Assembly (NCBI GenBank): GCA_014843695.1
Contig: CM026401.1
Coordinates: 24,260,597-24,324,596, forward strand
DNA from: Archivesica marissinica
Taxonomy: Eukaryota > Mollusca > Bivalvia > Venerida > Vesicomyidae
Direction of reading: 5' to 3'
Length of the DNA: 64,000 nucleotides
Below the pieces are notes generated by a model that did not search any database, had not been told where the DNA came from, and was given only the letters and a program-made list of their open reading frames with translations. A program made the translations under genes and the position numbers. Of this stretch, positions 36,343 to 45,591 are shown in pieces (position 1 is the first letter of the stretch; every line of letters starts with the position of its first letter).

Positions 36343-37626
36343 GGGTGCTGGTCAAAACGTACTCAAGTCAAAACGTACCCGCATTTTAAGTCAAAATGTA
36401 CCCAACTATAAGTCAAAACGTACCCATTCTTTGGTCAAAACGTACCCACTCAAGATGTAAAACGTACCCAAATAGATAGTCAAATATATCATTGTGGTTG
36501 ATATATTTTGCATTAACTAGACTACTAATTCATGAGAATGAAGTGGTATGTCATTGTCCAGACGCAATGGAATGCAGGATTCGCGCAGTGTATTCTAGGC
36601 AGGACGTCATAAAGCTGTCAAACTTCCTGTCCACTCGAGGACAAACACTGCCGCTAATTGGTGACCGTGTCATTGGAATTCCATTTTAGATATTTGGTCA
36701 GTTGGCCATTTGGAATTTTGAACAGAACTAAACAAGTTTTCGAGTTGGGCCCGTCCACGATGACGTCTTGGCAGAGAAAGCCTGGCGGAAGGTACTGCTC
36801 TGCAAGCTGAAAACATTATAATATGAATTTAATGCCACGAGATGTGTGTGGCTGTACAACACAAACACTCCAGCATTATCATGCCACGAGATGTGTGTGG
36901 CTGTACAATACAAACACTCCAGCATTATCATGCCACGAGATGTGTGTGGCTGTACAACACAAACACTCCAGCATTATCATGCCACGAGATGTGTGTGGCT
37001 GTACAACACAAACACTCCAGCATTATCATGCCACGAGATGTGTGTGGCTGTACAACACAAACACTCCAGCATTATCATGCCACGAGATGTGTGTGGCTGT
37101 ACAACACAAACACTCCAGCATTATCATGCCACGAGATGTGTGTGGCTGTACAACACAAACACTCCAGCATTATCATGAATTGAAACAAGAGGGTTTCCAA
37201 TTACCAACACAAACAAATTAACAAATATCAAATTCTTTTATGCAATCTGTAACTCACAGGAAAAAATACCTTTGTATGTTGAGAAAAAAATTACCAATTT
37301 ATATGCATATTTTAATCTCAAGTATACCATTTTTTCTCATCCTAATACCTTCTAAGTATGATTTTACCTATCTACAACATTTTACTTGACACATAATATT
37401 TTCAATCTATTTCCAGTTATTCAATCTCTATATTATCCCATGGGTACGTTTTGACTTATGGTAGGGTACGTTTTGACTTCTGGGTGGGTACGTTTTGACC
37501 TCTACTTGGGTACGTTTTGACTTATACTTGGGTACGTTTTGACTTATACCCAGGGTATGTTTTGACTTTTTTGGGTACGTTTTGACTTGGGTACATTTTG
37601 AATTGGATACGTTTTGACTGGAACTC
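36343..37626. mobile_element. TIR element with GTCAAAACGTACCC subterminal repeats
   Basis: A 1,284-bp insertion flanked by AAGAAGAT (36335-36342 and 37627-37634). Its ends match in inverted orientation (GGGTGCTGGTCAAAACGTA against GAGTTCCAGTCAAAACGTA). The left end has about six irregular copies of GTCAAAACGTACCC and the right end about eight inverted copies (GGGTACGTTTTGAC). Inside are a 49-bp minisatellite and a 65-codon frame at 36492-36689 with no recognised relative. An 8-bp duplication occurs in hAT, P and Merlin types; no transposase is present to decide. Confidence 0.8.
36832..37178. repeat. 49-bp minisatellite, 7 copies
   Basis: Seven almost identical 49-bp units (ATGCCACGAGATGTGTGTGG, CTGTACAACACAAACACTCC, AGCATTATC) inside the TIR element. 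All three plus-strand frames are open through it, so 110-132 codon frames here are repeat artefacts. Confidence 0.95.
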
Positions 37627-37634
37627 AAGAAGAT

Positions 37635-38371
37635 AAGGCTTAATATGATCCACAATAGTCAGAATTACAATTGTTAACAACATTTTCTGGAAAGATTAAG
37701 AGAATATGAATAAACATGATAAGAATAGTTTACTATAATAAGTGGATAACATTAATTAAATTTGTTAAAGAAATATATACATCAATTTCTGCTGTAGAAG
37801 CATCCATAGTGCGAGTGTTATTTTACGTTTATTTATCGGCTGCACTGGTTGCCCATATGAGATTAGATTTAGATGTTGGAGGATAGTGCAATGATACAGA
37901 CAGAGACACATTCCAGGTGGTCATTATTCCATGGCATCGAAAAGTGACCCTCTCTCTCATAATTATAGTCTACACATAGAGGGGTCATTATTCTATGGCA
38001 TTGATGTTCAGTTTATACATAGGGGGTGGGGGTCATTGTTCTTATTTGTTTTATGTTTGTCTGTGTAAATATTATGCATTATGTGAACCTCCTAGTTATA
38101 CAGCACCCACCACCTTATTATCATCTTTAGAAATTAATAAGAGACAATTTATCTGCATACTTTTTTTTCATTTTCAATATATTTATGTTATTCTGTACAT
38201 CATTGAATCAAAATATATGTTGTTAGGCCTAAAACAGTGCTAACTAACATTTAATTATAATAAATTCAATATTTTGCCACTATATATTGCTATTTGTAAG
38301 GGGGGTCAATATTCTATGGCTGAATAATGACCAGCGGGTCATTATTTTGAGGGGGGTCAATATTCTATATG
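37635..38371 (-). repeat. outer right arm of the foldback-like element
   Basis: Matches the outer left arm in inverted orientation: CAGAATTACAATTGTTAAC and TTTCTGGAAAGATTAAGAG near 37655-37705 match 23390-23460. The terminal motifs AATGACCAGCGGGTCATT and CAATATTCTATA match 23064-23110. A SINE fragment lies at 37819-37908. Confidence 0.78.
37819..37908 (-). mobile_element. 5'-truncated SINE (family D) fragment
   Basis: On the minus strand it reads TCTCTGTCTGTATCATTGCA, CTATCCTCCA and GATAAATAAACGTAAAA, the 3' third of the SINE seen at 35265 and 44773. The head is missing. Confidence 0.8.
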
Positions 38372-39188
38372 ACAGCGGCACAAAATGATCATATCAATAA
38401 TGTGTACAATAAAACACTTACCTCTAAGTTATCTTTATCCTGTCAGTTACTTTAACATCTTTTCTACATTAACATAATCGGGAAGGCCCATAACTAATGT
38501 TGCTAGAACTTGTGACCCGACCAGTTTGCCTTTCTTTAATTTGTCATGTTTTGTATTTACATGTACATGTAAAACGAATCAAGCAATAAAATATGATTAA
38601 ACTAAATTAACTTAATCCATTTGTGTATAACTGTTATCATACATGTACATGTAAATATGCTGATAAATATGTCTCAATGTATTTATATCAAATTATAGGA
38701 AGCAATGGCTATGCTGTTCGTATCTTAGCGATGATACCATAGTGGTTCAAAATGATTTCGCGATTAGCCTCGTCAACGAACATCCAGAGATTAAAACATA
38801 TTATTTCTATGAAATTGCTCTGGAAACCTGTTTTCGTTTGTCAGATCGCTGAATGTCGGACCTCATTGCTGCCTAGATGTATGGTATCATATTTGATGTA
38901 TACATATCATTATGTAATGCGAAATACATTATAATTATGTAATACATCTTTAATATATTAAAATAAAAAACAAGATGTGTACCATGTGAAATCGTCGGAT
39001 AGAATGAATAAGTATACCCAATTATTAACACATCTACTATACACCTAACATGAAATCCCGTTCACATAGCTGACCAATACATACACAGTATTGAATACGT
39101 TCCGCGAAGACAAATATTTCACACTATTCTAACGAAACGCGTGGAATTAGTTACTGATCACCTTTTTTTTGAGTGCATAAATTTCACA
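38372..39188. other. non-coding stretch, nothing recognised
   Basis: AT-rich sequence to the right of the foldback-like element. Only short ORFs without domain features are present. Confidence 0.55.
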
Positions 39189-39458
39189 TCACTTTGTAAA
39201 ATACCTGTGTGAATAACAGACCTGGTTACATCTGGATCCACTCAAGGCCAGCATATCTCTTAAAGTGGCCTCTGGTACACCATACTTTCTAGCAGTCTTT
39301 CCAATAGGAGCATTGATTTCTCTTATTTTATGTAGGTTGATGTCAGTGAACTTGCTCCAAAATAATGCTAGACAAATATTTAATACCGGGTAGTAGAAAT
39401 GACAAATCTTATCGCATGGCGAACAATAAACCGGAAGTTTCTGTCGCTGCCACCGCAT
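39189..39458 (-). pseudogene. possible HTH_psq (pogo/CENP-B-type) fragment
   Basis: The 89-codon minus-strand frame contains HKIREINAPIGKTARKYGVP followed by EATLRDML. This resembles the pipsqueak-type helix-turn-helix found at the N-terminus of pogo/Tigger transposases and some host proteins (basic residues, KYGVP, then TLRD). The flanks do not continue the domain. It may be a transposon relic or an isolated exon. Only about 30 residues support the call. Confidence 0.4.
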
Positions 39459-39586
39459 TTAGAAAAGCAAATATGTAAATTAAAACATTATTGTATGAAA
39501 TCAATTAATAATAAGTCCAGCGTTATTAAACTATTTCAAGTCTACAGTAAACATGTAATCTGATTATCACAGGAACACATATTGTA

Positions 39587-39668
39587 GATCCAGTCTTCAT
39601 GACCATACATGATCCAGTCTTCATGACCATACATGATCCAGTCTTCATGACCATACATGATCCAGACA
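39587..39668. repeat. 24-bp tandem repeat, ~3.4 copies
   Basis: Units GATCCAGTCTTCATGACCAT plus ACAT repeated directly. Non-coding. Confidence 0.9.
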
Positions 39669-40110
39669 CATGGCCATGAATTCATCAGTGTTTGGGAGGG
39701 GGGTGACATTGCAATTGACTGATTTCTAATTTAATAATATTTTATTGCAACTTTTTTCATAATGATGAATACAATTTACAAATCACAATAACATTACTGT
39801 CACATTAATAACATACATAAAACCTGATAATATCCATATACATATACATGACAATTTCAAAGTGCAAAAGGATTGGGCTACAAGTTTTGAAAACGATTGG
39901 TCCACAGTATCAATTTATGCAATCGGATCACGTTTCCAGTAACCCACTCTATCGTAGTGTGACTAACTAGAGTGTGTACTAAACACTGCTGTACTGTAAA
40001 TATGTGAAAAGTGCACATATTTACTCGCAGTAAAGCTGCTCAAAATGAAAATACCAATAATAATCCTTTTTGTCCATTTTTATTTTGAAATTCGGGAGAT
40101 TTTGACACCA

Positions 40111-40571
40111 ATGTTGGTTAGCCAGCAAGCTAATGTTGGTTAGCCAGCAAGCTAACGTTGGTTAGCCAGCAAGCTAACGTTGGTTAGCCAGCAAGCTAAT
40201 GTTGGTTAGCCAGCAAGCTAACGTTGGTTAGCCAGCAAGCTAATGTTGGTTAGCCAGCAAGCTAATGTTGGTTAGCCAGCAAGCTAATGTTGGTTAGCCA
40301 GCAAGCTAATGTTGGTTAGCCAGCAAGCTAATGTTGGTTAGCCAGCAAGCTAATGTTGGTTAGCCAGCAAGCCAATGTTGGTTAGCCAGCAAGCCAATGT
40401 TGGTTAGCCAGCAAGCCAATGTTGGTTAGCCAGCACGCTAATGTTGGTTAGCCAGCAAGCTAATGTTGGTTAGCCATAATGTTGGTTAGCCAGCAAGCTA
40501 ATGTTGGTTAGCCAGCAAGCTAATGTTAGTTAGCCAGCAAGCTAATGTTGGTTAACCAGCAAGCTAATGTC
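40111..40571. repeat. 22-bp minisatellite, ~21 copies
   Basis: Units TTGGTTAGCCAGCAAGCTAA plus TG. The main variants are CTAACG and CCAATG, and one unit near 40475 is shortened. Each unit is partly self-complementary (TTGGTTAGCC against imperfect GGCTAACC on the other strand). No coding evidence. Confidence 0.95.
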
Positions 40572-40972
40572 AATGCTGGAAATCTTCAGCACACTGCTGG
40601 AGAAATGGCAGGTCTGTTATTCTGACATGTTTTTATATATTTTCTGTCATTTACTTTAAAGAGACATTTTACATATTGTAGTGTGTTTAATACTTGTTTG
40701 TTTGATCGACAAAATGTAATGATCCCTGCTGAATATTCATGGAAACTTTAAAAATATTCTCCTTTGAAGTATTATTGTCAGAATTCAAAATAATTAAACA
40801 ATCACCTGTGATAAATCAATAAAGTAAAGTTGGTCCCAAAAATAAATCAGATCCCAAGGGACATTATTCCTTATGTAATTTAATAAAAACCGTAAACTAT
40901 TGTTCCTCAGACACCATTATTTCAAAATATTTCACAGGGATTGTCTTTCTTGAACTTCAGATAAGTCATAGA

Positions 40973-41407
40973 CTTGGTCCTTTCCTCCTGCACATGGAAT
41001 TTACAACCAACCATTGTCTTGGTCCTTTCCTCCTGCACATGGAATTTACAACCAACCATTGTCTTTGTCCTTTCCTCCTGCACATGGAATTTACAACCAT
41101 TGTCTTGGTCCTTTCCTCCTGCACATGGAATTTACAACCAACCATTGTCTTGGTCCTTTCCTCCTGCAAATGGAATTTACAACCATTGTCTTGGTCCTTT
41201 CCTCCTGCACATGGAATTTACAACCAACCATTGTCTTTGTCCTTTCCTCCTGCACATGGAATTTACAAACATTGTCTTGGTCCTTTCCTCCTGCACATGG
41301 AATTTACAACCAACCATTGTCTTGGTCCTTTCCTCCTGCCCATGGAATTTACAACCAACCATTGTCTTTGTCCTTTCCTCCTGCACATGGAATTTACAAC
41401 CATTGTC
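40973..41407. repeat. 45/41-bp minisatellite next to the first RNF207-like exon
   Basis: About ten units of CTTGGTCCTTTCCTCCTGCA, CATGGAATTTACAACCAACC, ATTGT, some lacking one CAAC (41 bp). The pyrimidine-rich strand faces the gene, and the array ends about 12 bases before the 3' splice site at 41419. Confidence 0.93.
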
Positions 41408-41459
41408 TTTTTGTTTCAGGAAGAATGTACTGAGTCTATTGTAATTGTATCTGGTGACA

Positions 41460-41576
41460 ATGTCTGATACAGTGTACCCATCACTGGAAGTTGTTGAAGA
41501 GTTTGACTCTACCAAATGGAACCCACTTCACTGTAATGTTTGTGATGAACAGTACATAGATCCCTGCATTCTGCAA
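41460..41576 (+). CDS. RNF207: RNF207-like exon with start codon and first RING half
   Basis: The exon starts at 41420 after TTTTTGTTTCAG and has 40 bases of 5' UTR. An in-frame TAA upstream of ATG 41460 makes this the first usable start. The 39 codons run MSDTVYPSLEVVEEF to DEQYIDPCILQ and supply the first two RING zinc ligands (CNVC, C25 and C28). The donor is CAA|GTATAT, phase 0. The presence of a splice acceptor before the ATG implies at least one further, non-coding exon upstream. The region before the acceptor is the 45/41-bp minisatellite. Confidence 0.8.
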
Positions 41577-41873
41577 GTATATATACCGATGGCTCAGTGC
41601 CACCATATTCTAACTTTATTCTAGATAAGGACAACATATTTTTCGTTGACATCAAATCACTTATCACCCCTCACAACTGTATGTTCAAATGTCACTTGGG
41701 GTGATGAACTCTTTCTTGTGAGGCCGCTATCCAGCCTGTTTGCAGAAGGCCAGTGGTTCTAGCCGGGTGCCTGTCTGTGTCATCCAGGGTCTTCTCCCAT
41801 CAATAATAGCTGAGGCGAGTCAACATATGACAAGCTCCTCATTGTTATTTAGCTCAGTTGTGGGGGTTAAACA

Positions 41874-42930
41874 TTGGTATAATTCCAGGTAGTTGAGGTC
41901 AAACATTGGTATAATTCCAAGTAGTTGAGGTCAAACATTGGTATAATTCCAAGTAGTTGAGGTCAAACATTGGTATCATTTCAAGTAGTAGAGGTCAAAC
42001 ATTAGTACAATTCCAAGTAGTTGAGGTCAAACATTAGTATAATTCCAAGTAGTTGAGGTCAAACATTAGTATAATTTCAAGTAGTTGAGGTCAAACATTA
42101 GTATAATTTCAAGTAGTTGAGGTCAAACATTGGTATCATTTCAAGTAGTTGAGGTCAAACATTAGTATAATTCCAAGTAGTTGATGCAGTTGTATAATTT
42201 CAAGTAGTTGAGGTCAAACATTGGTATAATTCCAGGTAGTTGAGGTCAAACATTAGTATAATTCCAAGTAGTTGATGCAGTTGTATAATTTCAAGTAGTT
42301 GAGGTCAAACATTGGTATAATTCCAGGTAGTTGAGGTCAAACATTAGTATAATTCCAAGTAGTTGATGCAGTTGTATAATTTCAAGTAGTTGAGGTCAAA
42401 CATTGGTATAATTCCAGGTAGTTGAGGTCAAACATTAGTATAATTCCAAGTAGTTGATGCAGTTGTATAATTTCAAGTAGTTGAGGTCAAACATTGGTAT
42501 AATTCCAGGTAGTTGAGGTCAAACATTAGTATAATTCCAAGTAGTTGATGCAGTTGTATAATTTCAAGTAGTTGAGGTCAAACATTGGTATAATTTCAAG
42601 TAGTTGAGGTCAAACATTAGTATAATTTCAAGTAGTTGAGGTCAAACATTGGTATAATTTCAAGTAGTTGAGGTCAAACATTAGTATAATTTCAAGTAGT
42701 TGAGGTCAAACATTAGTATAATTTCAAGTAGTTGAGGTCAAACATTGGTATCATTTCAAGTAGTTGAGGTCAAACATTAGTATAATTCCAAGTAGTTGAT
42801 GCAGTTGTATAATTTCAAGTAGTTGAGGTCAGACATTGGTATAATTCCAGGTAGTTGAGGGTTAAACATTGGTATCATTCCACGTAATTGATACATTGGT
42901 ATAATTCCAAGTAGTTGAGGATCAAAGATT
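41874..42930. repeat. 32-bp minisatellite in intron 1, with a 91-bp higher-order unit
   Basis: Units of 32 bp: GTATAATTCCAAGTAGTTGA and GGTCAAACATTG. From about 42180 to 42560 a short 27-bp variant (TTGATGCAGTTGTATAATTT) recurs with two normal units, giving about five copies of a 91-bp higher-order repeat. It lies inside intron 1 of the RNF207-like gene. Confidence 0.93.
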
Positions 42931-43130
42931 GGTGAAAAGTCCTGAAATGTGGGTGTTTGCAGGCTCACATGACTTTTCAACCCTCTGTGACCCTCCATAA
43001 TTATTTGGTATATTTTATGTTGTAGTGGACATAAAAATCTTCATTCGGAGTTGTCGTTCATTACTTTGTGCTGAAAACATAGGGTTTTATGGGAAATTCA
43101 TCTTCCTTTAACTTTCAAATATCTACCGTA

Positions 43131-43428
43131 TAGACACATTTCAGGAAAAGGTATAGACATGTTTCAGAAAAAGGTATAGACACATTTCAGGAAAAGATAT
43201 AGACACGTTTCAGAAAAAGGTATAGACACGTTTCAGAAAAAGGTATAGACACATTTCAGGAAAAGGTATAGACACATTTCAGAAAAAGGTATAGACACGT
43301 TTCAGAAAAAGGTATAGACACATTTCAGGAAAAGGTATAGACACGTTTCAGAAAAAGGTATAGACACATTTCAGGAAAAGTTATAGACACATTTCAGGAA
43401 AAGTTATAGACACGTTTCAGGAAAAGAA
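43131..43428. repeat. 23-bp minisatellite in intron 1, ~13 copies
   Basis: Units TATAGACACATTTCAGGAAA plus AGG, alternating ACATTTCAGGAAAAG and ACGTTTCAGAAAAAG. The arrangement is irregular. Many units contain TTTCAGGA, which resembles a weak 3' splice site. Confidence 0.93.
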
Positions 43429-43614
43429 TCCAAATTGGTGCATTCTGGAAAAAGATTTTTATACATCCACCCTGAACAAGTGTACCACCTATATGCAAGC
43501 TATCTGGGGTGAATGTAGCTCTATTTCACATTTTGATGTTGTCATTTTGGTGTCTTGCCTCCATACTAGGAAGAATTGATTAATATTTATATTATTGTTT
43601 CATGATTATTGTAG

Positions 43615-43688
43615 TGCTACCATAGTTTCTGTACTCCGTGTATAACTGGACTTGTGGAAGAGGGCAAGCTGAAATGTCCACTCTGTGG
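43615..43688 (+). CDS. RNF207: RNF207-like exon with second RING half
   Basis: The exon follows ATGATTATTGTAG and encodes CYHSFCTPCITGLVEEG to KCPLCG. These are RING ligands three to eight: C40, H42, C45, C48, C60 and C63. The C3HC4 spacing (C-x2-C-x11-C-x-H-x2-C-x2-C-x11-C-x2-C) is complete only when this exon is joined to the previous one, which strongly supports the splice. The donor is TGTGG|GTATGT, phase 2. Confidence 0.85.
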
Positions 43689-43856
43689 GTATGTAGAAAT
43701 ATAGCAAATGTTATTTTGTACACTAGCAGTTTCGGACATATAGCAATATGTGGTTATTCAGTACACCTCACTTTAGTACATGTTTTATATACGGATGCCA
43801 CATAATTATGGCTATGTATTATATACATTATACATACCGGTATATATAATATACTG

Positions 43857-43882
43857 AACCAAAAAAGAAGCTTCAGATTTGT
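43857..43882. other. possible single Tc1-like transposon end
   Basis: TACTGAACCAAAAAAGAAGC resembles the terminus of the Tc1 element at 15134 (TACTGAGTCAAAAAAGAAAC). No opposite end was found within the next 1 kb, so this may be a one-ended relic or chance. Confidence 0.3.
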
Positions 43883-44772
43883 ACATATAGTATTTGTTGT
43901 GTAAATGCTTTTTTACGTATAAATATCATTGCTACTACAAATGTTTCACAAATAATTCTATCACTTACTTTCTATACACAAACATGTTTATGTGGTATAC
44001 AAGCTCTCAAAAGTGAAATAAGGATTTCATATAACAGTCAGTTACATTCCTGAATTGACGTTTATTTATTATTGGAGTCTATACTACTGTCGTTTTTGAA
44101 ATACTCAGCTTTTGAGGCAAATATTTGGCAAACAATTATACCATATAATAGGAAAACACATTCTGTACAAATTTGCGTTTTCACCGATGTAGTGTCGCTT
44201 TGTATGAAATTAGATATGTGGTATTAGCCTTGAGATGTATTTACAGAATTTTAACGATTTTGCAGTGAAACTCAATTTGTACGTGCATGCATGGTTCGAC
44301 ATGTCCTGTATTCAGTCAATTGTTTTTTCTTGTCTTACTGACAATCTAACGCCAGTTAACGAACGCTATGTGAAGAATTTCAGATTGGCCATCGAATGAT
44401 AGACGATACTTTTAATCGCCACAAATTTTTCAACATGCTCAAAATGTTCCGACGAACAAGACTAATTGCAACGGATGCAAAAGCTCACAAACGCATCCCT
44501 ACGAACGTGGTCACGATGTACAATGTACATATACTAATGGGAACGAATTTTACTCGAGTCCTATTCATCAGTACAAGCAAGTTGACATCGGGGTTTTCTC
44601 CTATGTGTGAGGAGGCCTTTACTGAGGAACTGCTTCATGGAATTTCATGAAACTGAAAATAAATATGTATAACCAATAGTACGCAGATGAATGTATAACA
44701 TTCGTCTGCATCAGGTCAGTTATACCAGAGTTATGGCCCTTAAATTTGCCATATCTAAGTAACTGATATATG

Positions 44773-45060
44773 ACAGACCGATATGTAGTCCAGTGGCAAC
44801 ACGCTGGACTGGTAATCCAGGGATCACAGGTTCGATCCCCCGTAAGACCCTAATAAAATTAACAGTCTTTCAGATGAGACTTTAAATCGAGGTCTCGTGT
44901 CGGTGCTTTACACCATGCATGTAAAACAACCAGAGGAGATTCTGAAATGGGTCTCTGTCTGTATCATACACTATCCTCCAAAATCTAAAATAACTAATCT
45001 CTTCAGGAGGCTCATATGTGCAACCGGTAGCGACGATAAATAAACGTAAAACACACACAC
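44773..45060 (+). mobile_element. tRNA-derived SINE (family D), copy 2, in intron 2
   Basis: A 288-bp copy of the SINE at 35265, with the same tRNA-Thr-like head (GCTGGACTGGTAATCCAGGG), body and GCGACGATAAATAAACG end. It is flanked by ACTGATATATG at 44762-44772 and 45061-45071. It inserted less than 40 bases upstream of the acceptor of the third coding exon. Confidence 0.92.
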
Positions 45061-45097
45061 ACTGATATATGGACTGCCCTCTTAATTGTATTTACAG

Positions 45098-45209
45098 AAG
45101 TGTGACTTTTATCAAGGAAGGAAATTCACTGCCCCCACCTGATCCCCTGTTGAAGTTCCTGGTGGAATCATCCACAGGAGAAACAGTGACCTGTGCTAAT
45201 TGTGATCAG
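45098..45209 (+). CDS. RNF207: RNF207-like exon: RING to B-box linker and first B-box ligands
   Basis: The exon follows TTGTATTTACAG. Its first base completes the GGA codon from the previous exon, and the frame stays open: SVTFIKEGNSLPPPDPLL, then KFLVESSTGETVTCANCDQ. C96 and C99 are the first B-box pair. The donor is CAG|GTAGGT, phase 0. The proline-rich PPPDPLLKFLVESS linker between RING and B-box is one reason for the RNF207-like call. Confidence 0.85.
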
Positions 45210-45591
45210 GTAGGTGATGGCTTTTGGTGTTATTATCTGTCATAGTAGTATAAATACCTTTTCAAATATCTTTGTGAGGCACTTCCTTTATAACTATGGG
45301 AAAAGTTAGCACGCGGAAAACACAAATTCCTTGTTGCCGTGGATTTCACTAAAGTGGACTGGCACATCTATTCTGTATATAGGTCATTAGGGTAAAATAA
45401 GCCCTGAGAAATTCCAGGGAAAAAAGCTTATTTGATGTATGTTTAGAGCAAAGAAAATAACCAAAAATTGAAGTAATAGACATTATGTAATAGTCCTCTG
45501 GCTGAGGGGGGTTCTGTATACATTTTTATGCCCGAACCAAAACTTCAAATTATTAAAGTACATACCCAGGTGTAATAAAAAAAATCTGGGT

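Larger units (their letters stand above)
23062..38371. mobile_element. foldback-like element with long tandem-repeat arms, heavily nested
   Basis: The two outer ends match in inverted orientation: TATAGAATATTGAGCCGCCA near 23064 against the reverse complement of TATTCTATA near 38361-38369. Further inverted matches run through the arms: GACACTTCCTGTGTT, TTGTATGAGCAAGGACAGA and CATAATGTGTGCCTCC-like blocks at 23540-23650 match 36150-36290, and the TTCTCTTAA...TTTCCAGAAAATG block at 23390-23420 matches 37680-37710. Inside the arms lie ~60-bp tandem units around GGGTCACTTTTCCATGCCAT, inverted between arms. Removing three later insertions leaves roughly 3.1 kb. Long arms made of direct subrepeats are the hallmark of foldback elements. 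No transposase is visible and the exact ends are uncertain by a few bases. Confidence 0.75.

Noticed and set aside
36823..37221. Three overlapping frames of 110-132 codons
   Set aside because: 49-bp repeat open in all plus-strand frames; no unique protein sequence.
40974..41467. Overlapping frames of 139-157 codons before the RNF207-like exon
   Set aside because: 45/41-bp repeat artefacts; the real frame begins at 41460 after a splice acceptor.
44396..44650. 84-codon frame in intron 2
   Set aside because: No recognised domain and no splice context; likely chance.
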